Positions 36,153-48,554 of a stretch of 64,000 nucleotides of DNA are shown here, in pieces. Source of the DNA: Paragorgia papillata (lineage: Eukaryota > Cnidaria > Anthozoa > Scleralcyonacea > Coralliidae); the NCBI GenBank assembly GCA_035771165.1, contig JAWNZC010000229.1, positions 1,225,001 to 1,289,000 of the forward strand, written 5' to 3'. The position numbers and the translations under genes were made by a program. The notes beneath the pieces are model-generated. The model did not search any database, was not told where the DNA came from, and was given only the letters and a program-made list of their open reading frames with translations. The number at the start of each line of letters is the position of its first letter. Position 1 is the stretch's first letter.

Positions 36153-36631
36153 GTTGTTTTGTTAGATAATACAACTGAAAACGCTTTATTCATATCTAAC
36201 ACCAGGGTAGCTCTTTTGCTCTTTTAGTTTTGTTCTGACTGACAAAAGAAACTGTCTAAAATATAAATGATAAAATTCAATCAATCAAAATTAAAAACGT
36301 TCCCTACGGTTTAGTTTTCACTCTATATATATTAAGTTAAATCATCACTCAATATATGATCAAGGCTTGAAATAGCATAATGTTCCTTTAAAACCAAAAT
36401 TGCGTGAACAACCTTGTTATGTGTAGACTGAGGTATAGGGAAATACTTATTACGAAGAGACAGATATGTTAGCTCGGATAGGACAATTGAGTGCAAATGT
36501 CGATGTGAGATTAAATAATGCTATACGTGCAGTATGAAACACTGCACATATATATATAGCAGTATATAATGTCATATCACATCCATCCACTTATAACACG
36601 TCTTCCGGTAATGCAGTAAATTTAATTCCAA

Positions 36632-37115
36632 TTTTCGTAACTCGAACCCTATGGAGAACGTAAAACGAAAACCTTACGAAATGAAACGTTTATATTCTTA
36701 TGGTAATGTAGATATTTTGTTGAAGAAAATCGGAAAAATAGAACCGAAGTTATGATTGTTTAAGTCATGGATAAATCTGCGGAAAACGCCACAAAACACG
36801 TCTTGAATTTATTTTCAACATTCACAACTGGAAACCTATATCGCCAACGCAAAAAGAAAACCATAAGAAACGAAATGTATATACTATCGCGGTAATGTAG
36901 ATACTTTCTTCAACAAAAATAGGAAAAAGTGAAAAGAAGTTACGATTACTAGGTAATCAGATATTTAAGCGATTGGTAACAAAAATGCAAGAAGAAAGGC
37001 ATGCACTTTTAACAGATCTGGCGGTGGTGCGCCAAGTTTAATCTTAATATTTCTAACTGGAAAGCTATCCAGAACGCAAATCGAAAAACTTTAAGAAATG
37101 AAACGTTTATAAATG
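36632..37115. repeat. Degenerate tandem repeat upstream of the receptor start
   Basis: Three diverged units around 36632, 36819 and 37050 share the order CTGGAAA-CTAT, GAACGCAAA-CGAAAA, AAGAAATGAAACGTTTATA. Spacing is about 187 and 230 bp. No ORF. Confidence 0.6.
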
Positions 37116-38190
37116 TTACTTATGTTGATACAAAACAGACTTACAGCGCAGGTGAAAAACGCGTTCTCGCCTTCGTTAATTTGTACAAGCGTAAATCAAT
37201 CGAACAATGTCTGCTGCCACCGAAGCGCTCTTGACAGAATTCGTTGCGTACTTAGCCAAAACAATCAAATATTCACTAATAAAATATATCTAGCAGCCGT
37301 CCATCACTATCACATCCGCCACAGATTTCAATTGAACTTTCGTGACAAAAAATGTCACGCTTGCAACTAGTATTACGCGGTATAAAACGTTCTCCTGGAG
37401 ACCAAATTCGAGTGCGCTTACCGATGCTTTTCCAAACGATGCTCGCTATTCCAACCACAACAAACTATGATTCTGTTATGATTTGGGCAGCTATGAGTTT
37501 AGCATTTTAACATGCAATTCCAAATTCAACCCAGATATACATCTTACACCAGATAGCATCATATTTTCACCAAGGATAGGAACAGGAAATCCAGCGTTCA
37601 TGACGGTTTCTATTAAAGCGGAGTCCAAAACTTACGCTTTTCGCATGGGTCATACGGTAACGGTGGGAGCCACTGATTCCCCTCTTTGTCCAGTTTTGGC
37701 CATGAAACAATATATTCCCCGGCGAATGCCCACAAGAGGTCCTCTCTTCATTCATGCTTCAGGAAAACATCTGACGAAACAGACTTTAACCTCGGAGAAG
37801 CGGAAATTACTTACTCAGGCCGGTTTCACCGCTTCACAATATGCTGGTCATAGCTATATATACCGCATTGGTGCTGCTACAACTGCAGCTTCAGCAAAAT
37901 TGCCTTCTTGGCTCATTAAGACATTAGGACGTTGGTCATCGGATCGTTACGAACGCTATATAAAGACCTCTATACCACTCTATCAAGTGTATCAGCCACG
38001 CGCTGGCCGACGTTTCGAAATACTAACCATGTATAATTTTCCCTCCTACATGTCCAAAAATCGCTATATTGCCAAATTGTGCGTTTCGGGGGGAGAGATA
38101 CTTCGTCTATGGGGAATACACATTCTGTGTATTTTGGGGGATGAAGTGCTCCCAATGGTCACCTTCAAGCCCATAGACTCAGGTTATTGA
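37113..38190 (+). pseudogene. Tyrosine recombinase remnant (DIRS/Ngaro/Crypton type)
   Basis: The main ORF (37483-38190) reads as the catalytic half of a transposon tyrosine recombinase: HTVTVGATDSPLCPVLAMKQ, then QAGFTASQYAGHS, RIGAATTAA-type box, then LIKTLGRWSSDRYERYIKT holding the presumed nucleophile Tyr. Upstream frames (37113-37370 and 37276-37480) carry pieces such as YHIRHRFQLNF, so the 5' half is frameshifted. The box normally HxxR (HSFR) here reads HSYIYR, a two-codon insertion within a TATATA run, which should disable catalysis. The box I Arg region also runs into a stop near 37505. No LTRs or split repeats are seen, so the element class is not settled. Confidence 0.75.
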
Positions 38191-38335
38191 ATGTAAATAT
38201 AATGATCAGTCGAATCGTAAGAACTGTCCAAGGGGATTATGTCTTAGGGGTCGCTACCCTTTGGCAGGATATGTCCTACTTGGGGATTATTACCCCTAGG
38301 GCATTAGCAGAGTCCTAATGGGGATTATATATCCC

Positions 38336-39240
38336 AGGACACATGGACTGGGCTGGCCCGGTTAACCGGGATGAGTTTACGAAACGATTACATGGAGCGG
38401 GCTAGCCCGGTAAGCCGGGATGATTTCAGGCCGAAATTCGCAATTATCAAGTAAATAAGGGCAAAGTTACGTTAGTTTTACTTCAGTTTTACACTAATTA
38501 GTCTATTATTTATTTTGTAAACCCATCGTTAATAAAAAGATTGTTAAAGTCTTAGCTAACCCAGGAAAGCGTCTTCACGAAGACTAATTAATTTATTAAA
38601 TCTTCACTTTGATCACGAAACACACAAACAACGTTGATGTTCTATTTCAGTTCCTTTCAGCACTACTTATTCACACAGTCAAGCAAACGAACGCGTATCG
38701 AAGCGAGTTCAACAGTTTTTCAGCCCGGTCTGCAGGGATGAAAACGATTACATGGACATTTTCATCCCACCGGGATCCCAGCAAACCGGGCTAGCCCGCT
38801 TGCCATGTAATCGAAATGTTAAACAACATGTGTTTGATATACTGTATAAAGCTATACAGGGTGAATAAAAAAAAACTGATGCCTTTCATATTCAAATTAG
38901 CCGCATAGCGGCTGTAATTTGACAGAGGTTCCCTAAATATCTCATGGGTATACGAAGCATATCAAATAAGTGAACCCTAAATATCTCATGGGTATACGAA
39001 GCATATCAAATAAGGTTCACTTATTTGATATTCACTTATTTGATATGCTTCGTATACCCATGAGATATTTAGGGTTCACTTATTTGATATCGGCTTCGTA
39101 TACCCACGAGATATTTAGGGAACTTCTGTCAAATTACAGCCGCTATGCGGCTAATTTGAATATGAAAGGCATCAGTTTTTTTTTATTCACCCTGTATAAA
39201 GACCGGTTAACCGGTCCAGCCCGGTCCATGTAATCGTCCC
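38336..39240. mobile_element. CGATTACATGG-end repeat with a nested MITE
   Basis: CGATTACATGGAGCGGGCTAG at 38385 faces CCAGCCCGGTCCATGTAATCG at 39214-39234. Further copies of GGGCT(A/G)GCCCGGT(T/A)A(A/G)CCGGGATGA lie at 38350-38430, and a foldback copy at 38723-38812. The mariner-like palindrome 38855-39196 sits inside. Confidence 0.65.
38855..39196. mobile_element. Palindromic mariner-like MITE, TA target
   Basis: 342 bp that folds almost completely. Ends TACAGGGTGAATAAAAAAAA and the complement, flanked by TA (38853-38854, 39197-39198). Inside, ATATCTCATGGGTATACGAAG occurs twice in each orientation. TACAGGGTG ends and TA targets are typical of Tc1/mariner. Confidence 0.82.
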
Positions 39241-39487
39241 CTGAGGCTATGTAACAATGAGTCGTTGGGATGATGTTTGACCACAATTTTAGACAATCGG
39301 AGTACTTCACCCCAAACCCCTTCTCCCACAAAACTTTGTGTGTGTGCCATTAGTATCCATTTGGTTGGTTGTTCGGCCTTTCCTTTTAAAGAACGGCTTG
39401 AATCATTAAATAGTAGTATATAATGTCATATCACATCCATGCAGCTCATTACCTATACGTTCAAATTACCTATACGTTCAAATCATG

Positions 39488-39737
39488 CGAGTCCCAGTAG
39501 CTCAATTGCTGGCTTTCACGTGACGTCACGGCGGCCATATTTGTTCCCCAAAACAATAAAACGGCGGCCATATTTGTGTCCTGAATGAATCCCATTGGGA
39601 TTTAGCTCTATTCTTATTCACAAATTTCCTATTGTTTTAGCAATCCAATATGGCTGTCGGTCACGTGGGTGAAACCCAAGAATAGTTAGAACCTCTCACC
39701 AGCGAGGTTGTGAGTTCGAGTCCCACTTGAGAACTCA
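39488..39737 (+). mobile_element. tRNA-derived SINE head split by a MITE
   Basis: GTCCCAGTAGCTCAATTG (A-box-like) is separated by MITE copy 3 (39505-39690) from TAGAACCTCTCACCAGCGAG and GGTTGTGAGTTCGAGTCCC (B box). An uninterrupted relative is at 39928-40000. tRNA-type A and B boxes promote RNA polymerase III transcription. Confidence 0.7.
39505..39690. mobile_element. Dispersed MITE family, copy 3
   Basis: Most complete copy: CTTTCACGTGACGTCACGGC, GGCGGCCATATTTGTGTCC, ATCCCATTGGGATTTAGCTC, and an opposite end GGTCACGTGGGTGAAACCCA. Confidence 0.7.
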
Positions 39738-39927
39738 GAAATGTTTCTGAGTAAAAAAGCTCAAAGAACGTTTACACTCAATTCTCATAACCAATCTAGA
39801 ATATCTGTCTGTTCTCTTAACTACATGAATTATTACATTAAGAAATATTATCATGCATATTGTATGCACATACAGCAGGGCATAATGCCATACATGATTG
39901 AACTCAATCTACGTTTAAATCATCTGA

Positions 39928-40000
39928 GTCCCAGTAGCTCAATTATTAGAGCGTCTCACCGGCGATCAGAAAGTTGTGAGTTTGAGTCGCGCTTGGGAAA
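39928..40000 (+). mobile_element. tRNA-derived SINE head
   Basis: GTCCCAGTAGCTCAATTATT AGAGC... then TTGTGAGTTTGAGTCGCGC and TTGGGA, which pairs with the 5' GTCCCA. Anticodon loop CCGGCGA lacks the conserved U33 and the B box is mutated, so this is a SINE, not a working tRNA gene. Confidence 0.65.
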
Positions 40001-40538
40001 TTGTAAATTTTTCTGAGAAAATACTTATACCAGAAAATTACACCAAACAAAATGAATGTTCGCGTCGGCTGGATTTTCTTTGCTGCCCATAATTAAGCGT
40101 CAATTAGCTATTATACTTTTAAATTGGAAAATATTACGCTAAAAATCTGTACTTTACACAAAAAAATAACACACTGATAATTAACTCCGATGACACATGT
40201 ACATAATATAACACCAAGTATGCTAGGCAGTAAAGATAATACTTATAGTCCTAAAATATGAAGTAACTGTTCCTTGTGATTTAAAACAATTTTAAAGTTT
40301 ATACAGATTAATTAAATTGGTTTAAATCTTACCTCCTCGATCTTCAAAGACAATTTCATTCAAGCTGTGAGAAATGCATGGGATTGAAAAGAGGCGATAG
40401 CCGAGCAATAGCCTGATGAAACACTCCTTTTCGTCTATGATATTTTTATTATTTGAAACATTTAACCCCCCTCCCCCTAAAAAAAATAAAATTATAACTA
40501 ATTTTTTAACTAATGTTTGTGTTATTACTATTAGATTG

Positions 40539-43500
40539 TCATTCTTGTTTTTCAAAATTTGCAAATATTTCTTTAGTTACGTCATTTTTGTCATTTAACC
40601 ACACTAGATTTCCAGCAATTAATGTCGCTTGCACTTCTAGCTTATCATTTAGAAGAAGAATATCTGCATCGGCGCCGTAATTTAATGTTCCTTTTTGATC
40701 TGATATTTTAAGAAGTTTAGCGGGATGCAAGGATGCTGCTTCTAATGCTTCAACTTTACTGCAACCTAACAAAGATTAATTGAAATTAATGACATCTTCG
40801 TCAAAATAATGTAATCATCATAACAAAGTTTAAAGTTAAAAAACCTTGTAATTTGATCATCTTTATGTGTGAACTGACGAAAAACAAGAGTGGTGCACGG
40901 GCTCTCAAGTCTCACATTCGTACTTTTCTTACTATTTTAATTTCCTCAATTATTGTTAAAATTTTGTAAAATGTAAAACTGAGAACGTTTTATGTTTGTC
41001 TGACCAACCACATTTGAAAGGGGGGAGCCGAAATCACAAGACATTTTTATAGATGTCCGCGGGTATGCTCCCCCGGAAAATTTTGGAATCTAGAGTCGCT
41101 GAAACGCCATTTCCTGGCTTTTGGAGGAAGATTTTACAGACTCTAAAAGTTAAAAAAGTCATATATCAATACTCAAAACACGTAAATGTCACATAGATAC
41201 TCAAAACGCATACACTCAGTAGATTGAATACACTGTTTACAGTTTATTTCCTGACATAATTCATATTGCATCAGTTTTGTAGTTACATGTCTTACATTTT
41301 ATATTTTATATCGCATTTTTTTAGGCTTAACGGCTGCACTATATGTTAAATTATGTCTACCAATCTTCCTACATAAAACTGGTTGCGGTTCTACTCGAAT
41401 TTCCCTTGTCTCCAAGCCCCGTTAAACTTCTTACATGAATTATGATAATCGGAGAGCTGTAAACAAACTTTCTTGGACACTGGTTTTCACTACAACAAAC
41501 AAGTCAATAACGTTTTTTCGCTCCGCCAAGCTACAAAAAAATATCTGCGTGGACGTGATTACACACGCCACTTTTCTCTCGAAAATATACACGATCACAA
41601 CAGATTGCGTCCCCCGGTTTGATCACGTGTTTGACCACAAATGTAGCAGATATGAACAGATGTATCTCCTTTTCTCTCCCCTCGCCCGAATTACACATTT
41701 CAGCAGTTTTCGTAGTTATTTTGTGTTTAAAGATTAAAATAACTAAAAAATGAGATGAGATACCTGATAGTTTCATAAATTGACGAACGCAATAGTCCAT
41801 TGAAGCAATGCTATGAAAAAAAGAAGAAAAATAAAGATGAAAATGGTGACGCAGACGGAGATGAAGAAGATAGGAAAAAAGGAAGAAGACGAAGAAGAAG
41901 ATGAAGAAGATGAAGAAGAAGAAGATGAAGAAGAAGAAGAAGAAGAAGAAGAAGAAGAAGAAGAAGAAGAAGAAGAAGAAGAAGAAGAAGAAGAAGAAGA
42001 AGAAGAAGAAGAAGAAGAAGAAGAAGAAGAAGAAGAAGAAGAAGAAGAAGAAGAAGAAGAAGAAGAAGAAGAAGAAGAAGAAGAAGAAGAAGAAGGAGAA
42101 GAAGAAGAAGAAGAAGAAGAAGAAGAAGAAGAAGAAGAAGAAGAAGAAGAAGAAGAAGAAGAAGAAGAAGAAGAAGAAGAAGAAGAAGAAGAAGAAGAAG
42201 AAGAAAAAGAAAAAGAAGATCAGGAGGAGGAAAACTGAGAAGTAAAAGGAAGAAAAGAAAGAGGATGGAGAAGAAGAAAAGAAGAATAGAAAGAGAAAAG
42301 AGAAAAGGAAGCGGAGGAAGAATAAGAGGAAGAGCAAGAGGATGGAGATGAAGCTGAAGGAGGAAACAAAAAGGGGGTTGAAATGATAAAACAAAAAATA
42401 AAGTGAAGAAAGAAAGAGAAAAGGAATGTCAATGTAAAAGAGATACGGAAAAAGGAAAAAAGCAAAGGACAACAAAAAGTAAAGAGAAAAGAACAGCAAT
42501 AGCAAAAGCAAACGTTCCGGCAAAAAAAACAAACAAAAAACAAATTGTTGCCAGTTATACCAAAAAAAAATTATACCAAAAACAAGTTGTCCGTATTTCT
42601 TCAAGAAAATCAAAACGACAATTATACTTATAATCTTTATTTACTTCGTTGATCAGTAAAAATACTTGTAATTGGGTATCTAATGAACTACCCTGCAAGC
42701 CAGTGCCTCTTTCCGACCTGCGCAGGCTTCGGGGGAAAGTAGCCTCTGCCAACAAACTCGATGTTTCTTTTTGAGCATGCGAGGCTCTAACGCGTTACTT
42801 GCTATTTTCCTGCTTGCAGGTGCTCATAAACTAGAACTTGTTTGACCAGTTCAAAACCTGACTGACTCGCCCCAAACTTGGGGCGAAGCTCGAGTTTGTT
42901 GGCAGAGCCCACTTCCCCCGAAGCCTGCGTAGTTCGGAAAGGGGCTCTGACTTCCAGGGTGCTAATGAACCACATTGACAAAGAAATATTTTCCCTTACC
43001 TTCCAGCCAACGTTTTTGTGCCTAATACTGTTGCCATTTCGTGGTTAATCTCAACTTCAACCGTCCCTAACAAGTGTTTTCCAGGAGGTAATCCCAGAGC
43101 GACAATAGCATCCGATACAAGAACTAATCCTTCAAGAAAATTTATTAAAATAAAAATAAAGCTTATGGAAACAATTCACTGATGAAAGGGCATCACACTT
43201 TACTCCAAAGAAGGGCTCTGCTCGCAACGTCAGTATTTCGTTATATTCTCGCCAGTTTACCAACTTTTCACTTTGCTTTATTAAAAACAAGAGGGCAGTC
43301 AGAGACTGCATGCATACACCTCCGCCAGCGGGTTATTAGAGATGTTTAAAAAAGAAAACGAGCCTTTTCACTAACGACGAGGCTGGCTCACTAAAGGCTT
43401 ACACGTGTATGAATGAATAAAAGGCTTGATTGCACTAGTACCAAAATTATGCAAAAAGGTTTGCATAAAATAAGGATAATGAACGCCATCAAGCATTTTT

Positions 43501-46500
43501 TTACACGGAGAAATTTGTAGTCAGATTTTTATTAATTTCTCATCCAAATTTCAACCAAAATTGAAAGGTTTGGTCCTTGATCTATGACCAATCTTTCCAC
43601 AAACTTTCACGAAAACCTGTGGGATATTTTGTGAGATATGCTGGTGACAGACAGACTCACAGACAAACAGACGCACATACAAACAACAGAGGTAAAAACA
43701 TAACCAGCTCCTAGCTACCAATACCTTCTGGGTGTGTCCTGTGGGCAATACGCAAAGCAGTTGGATGAGTATGAATGCCATCTGCAATAATTCCAAAATA
43801 AATTGGTTCTGGAATATTATCACTTGTTAATAAACCAACAACACCAGGATCACGATGATGAAACTAAAACACACGTACATGAATAAATCTTTAATAAAAA
43901 TAAAATTATTCATTCACATTATAATATTTGAAATGTTTATAACATTGACATTCTAATGTTTGTTAGATCTTACGGTGCATAAGCTATTTAATTAAATGTT
44001 ACTACATTTGAAATGATTAAAACGTTTTTATATGTTAATATTTATATAACACTTTACTAAATCATCGCAATTTGATTGGCAGATTATGGACCACGTGGTA
44101 TTGATTAGAATTTTCATTGCACTGCCTACGTCATTCACCGTGCATTTTTGTTCCATTTACCGTGCAAAATGTTTTTTTCTATTGTACGACGTGGTCTGCT
44201 TAACTCCAATCATTCTAAAACCTTACAAAACGTTTGAAAACCATACTAAATCAATAACGAGGATCTATTTCGGTGTTATATAAAACAAATAATGAATGGT
44301 TTTTTCTTTATTTCTGTATTTCGTTGCTAAAAAATATCGATAGTTTACAAATTAATACGTCGGAACCACGATCGGAAATGGCGGCTGTCGAGGCTCGCGA
44401 AATACGGGCTGACCCGTATTAGCTACGCATGCGTAGAACGAATATCTTGCGTGTAAACGTCATCAATACACGGCCGACAACTCACTTGAGCCAGCACGCA
44501 CGTGGACTGCGAACTGCCCCATAAAAGTGGCCGATTTTCTATGCGATTTCCGATCGCGAGCTCTTTTGTGTAAGTCACGTGGTAACATATTTACTAAACG
44601 TCAAATTACCGGCAGCATAGCATTAAATAAATGCGTTATAAATGTCGCTCCATTGCACGCTGCTTCTTCAGCAATGTTTAAACAACTCATCGTGTGGCCT
44701 TGACAATGAACAAGAATAAACAAAAATCAACATCATTATTAGTAATAATAATAAAAATTAAAAAAACAAGAGGGCATCCAGAGACTGTATACCCCGCCAG
44801 GCGCCAGCAGTGATGCAACGGACAAGTCCACTGTTTTTGTGGCTTCAGCTTATTTGTAAATATTTGTGATTTAAATATAAGGCATAAGACTGAGCGCAAC
44901 CAAGCATTTTTTCCATTATCTCTTAATGCTTGTCCTTGGTCTATGATCAATTTTCCCCACAAACTTTCAAGAAAACCTACTGTGCAGTACATGTACTTTG
45001 TGAGATATCCTGGTAATACACATGCAGGCATACAGAGGTGAAAACATAACCTCCTGGCGGAGGTAATAAATCACTTCTCGGCTTACCAATAGACACCACA
45101 ATCCCCTTTTTCGTCAAAACTTTGATTGTTTCTAAAGCAAATGGTTGCTCGGGAGCCATAGTTATGATCTTGACAAAGTTTAAAGAGCCATAGTGATGAA
45201 TTAATTTCTTTATTCCACTGGAATCAAGATCTTCAATCAACATTTCTTTATGAGCTCCCCTTTTTTCTTTGTTGATAAAAGGACCTTCTAAATGAATTCC
45301 TAAATATAGAGTAACAATTAATATTGAAAATATTTATAATAAACCACTTTCATAATGGCGTTATCATAAATATTCTTTCATATGTGCATCTAAATGAGCC
45401 TTTTAGCCTCGTTATGAAGCATACATTTTTTTGAATTGCAGACACACAAACGAGGCAAAGAAAGGCTTATTAAAATGTACACAAAAGAACGTTCAAATTA
45501 GCCGCTATTGTGAAAGTGGTCAAAACTTTGCATTTGTGTTCAAGCGCAAACCACAAACATTTTTTTGGAGTTGTTTCACATATGAAACGTACGCGTAGCG
45601 TTTGAATTGGTCTTTTAAAGTATATAGCATCTTTTCACGAATCAATTTTTAATTCATCTCACCCTGATTTCTAGTAGGAACACTAAATATGATTGGTTAA
45701 AAGATAATAAAAGCCCAATTCAAACGCTACTTTCAAATGTAAAACAACACGAACAATTGTTTGTGCTTCCCGCTTGGACGCAAATAGCTGTAAAGGGGAA
45801 CTGAATGAGAAGCTAAACATTCTTAAGAATGAAAACGAAAAATGTCCATGCATGCATGAGTACGCGTCTGCATTTAGTATCTTTACCAAGGATTGTTGCA
45901 CCAGAACATTCTCCGGAAAATTCTTGAATTCGAGGAATAAGCTGTAAGAAAGTAGAAACATTAAAGATGAATCATAGGTCTCTTCTGCGGCATTTGTTTA
46001 TTTATAAAATTCGCACAAAATAATGCTTAAAATGCAATTGAAATAGGAGTTGGATGCTATAAATAAAGATGCATAACATTTCGTTTCTGCCTAGGAACGA
46101 ACGATTTTGCTGGATATAATAAATATAGCGTGTCTCCTCTAAGGTTGGGCGGTTTTCCGGTTTTATTATTAAACCGTTTTTTTCGGTTTAGCTTTTAGAA
46201 AATCCGGAAAACCGTCATCATTATATATTACAATGTTACAATGTATAATTTTTTTAATTTTTAAAAATTGTTACTATTAAAGATGAGAAAAGCAAAATAA
46301 AATTAAAGTTAGCAAACGTTTTCGCCGAACGTTCGTTTTTTGTCCAATATTTTGCCGTGATTTATGCAGTCATTTATAACAGCCAAATTATGACGTCCAG
46401 CGCTATTAAAAATTTGAAATTGCGTTCCTTCAATTAGTTCAATACTGAAATTGCGTTAGTTTCTGAAATTTTGAAAAACCGGTTTTACGGTTTAACCGGT

Positions 46501-48412
46501 TTTTTTCGGACGGTTTGGCGGTTTTTATTTCAATCAAAACCGCCCAAGCTTAGTCTCGATCCTCTCGAGAAAACCAAGCCGTAATACCCTATAGAAACGC
46601 ACCATATTTTCTCGAATAAGCGCCCGGGTGCTTATTTTAAATTTCGGGCAAAAGAGTGGGTGCTTATTCTTTAATTTCATGTGTCGTCACTTTCGTTTTA
46701 TCTGTCCAAATGGTGGTCAAACGTGAATGGCAAGGTCAATTATTACTTTAAAATAAATACAAAATATCGATTTTCTGAGGTTCTTTACGCTCGTGTTGGA
46801 AAATGTCGAACTCTTGCGTTGTGCTAGGTTGTTCAAATCCATCTAATTTTATTTTGCTTGACCACCATCTGGAAATCGGAAATGAAATCTCAAGCAAAAT
46901 GTCACGTGATTAAAATCCAAGAATCCGAGGAAGGACGCTTAAATGACGAGGGCGCTTATTAAAGGTGCCGTCCGTTTTGCGCGTGTATACGAAATTAATG
47001 TTTACATCTTTATTTACAAAAATATACACTGATACCTTATTCAAGATTGTAAATTTTTCTTGCTTTCTCTTCACTACTTGTACTGAAAACAAAACATTTT
47101 TAGAAGAAATAGAAGAACTCGGAAGAGATATCCTCGCCGAATCGCTTAATTTTCTGCATGTTGGTCCGAACAGTTTACACTGAGTTGAGGACTTCATGTA
47201 ATCATCTACGAATGACATGTTTGAGGGCCCTCAATACAATATGGCGGATCATGCGCAGAACGGACTGAACAGCACCTTTAAATATTTTCTTTTAACCAAT
47301 TCAACTAAACATATATTTGTAATGAAAAACTTTGTAGTAATTACGGAGAGCGTCGCAATAGAACAAAGATTTAAAAAAAACCCAGATAATACACATATAT
47401 AAGAGCTCTGTAAGGACATAGATATAGGAATTACATTTTCTTGAAAAATGGAAAATACAAGTTTGAGAGTCCAAAACACGTGCATAAACAATTCGGAAAA
47501 AGAATAAAACTAAATGTTATACATAGTTAAACAGTCTGACAATCAAAAACTGTTACCAAATAAATAGCACAATGACGTTTCAAAATGGCTGCCAATTACC
47601 CTTCAAACTAATTTAATTCGAAAAAAACATTGGTGACCCCCAATTTTTTTTTCATTAAACTTTTCTTTAAGTATGAGTAATCAATAGGCCGATTTTAAAA
47701 AAATTCTGTAGAACGAATAATTTTTTTCCCGGAAAAATCATGTTTGTTAATTTTTAAAAAATTCCGTTCTACAGAATTTTTTTAAAATCGGCCCATTGAT
47801 TACTCATACTTCAAGAAAGGTTTTAAAGAAGAAAAAAATGGGGGTCACCAAAGTTTTTTTCGAATTAAACTAGTTTGAAGGGTAACTGGCAGCCATTTTG
47901 AAACGTCATTGTTGCCATAGCAACAACTGTTGCTATTTATTTGGTAACAGTTTTTGATTGTCAGACTGTTTAACTATGCATAACATTTAGTTTTATTCTT
48001 TTCCCGAATTGTTTAATCACGTGTTTTGGACTCTCAAACTTGTATTTTCCATTTTTCAAGAAACTGTATGGAGCCACCTTAAAGATAAAGAAATTCGTAT
48101 TTTGATATATCGTATATAGTTTAGTTTTGTAAAAGTGACGATAAGTTGCTGTTGGTTGGCTTTGTATTCTTTTTATTGTATTAAACCTTTATTACTCACC
48201 CGGAATAGTGAGGTCCAAGCAAGGAGCTGGGCGCTTTTTTACTAAAGGGGCGCTTATTCAAAAGGCGCACTTATTAGATCGTGGTCGCTTATTCAAGGAA
48301 ATACGGTAAACATCAACAAAAAGCTATATATACTCTTGATAAAGAAAGGCTGGTTTATCAATAATACCAATCAAGGCATTTTCTCCCAAGTTATTTAATA
48401 CTCAAATGAGCG

Positions 48413-48503
<91 letters not shown>

Positions 48504-48518
48504 TACTATTACTATTAC

Positions 48519-48554
<36 letters not shown>

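Larger units (their letters stand above)
46601..48308. mobile_element. Transposon with CTCGAATAAGCGCC ends, other elements nested
   Basis: The left TATTTTCTCGAATAAGCGCC faces GGTCGCTTATTCAAGGAAAT at the right. Two further inverted structures lie inside (46963-47277 and 47431-48068). No transposase ORF. Confidence 0.6.

Noticed and set aside
39928..40000. A functional tRNA gene
   Set aside because: No U at position 33, mismatched anticodon stem and weak B box. A split sister copy nearby shows it is a SINE.
37483..40538. Functional link between the recombinase and AMDHD2 or the receptor
   Set aside because: The recombinase is broken, transposon-like and surrounded by MITEs. Proximity alone says nothing.
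41531..42613. 360-codon Phe-rich ORF and Glu- or Lys-rich ORFs
   Set aside because: Translations of the GAA/TTC tract. Only the short stretch 41764-41810 is real coding (AMDHD2 exon 8).
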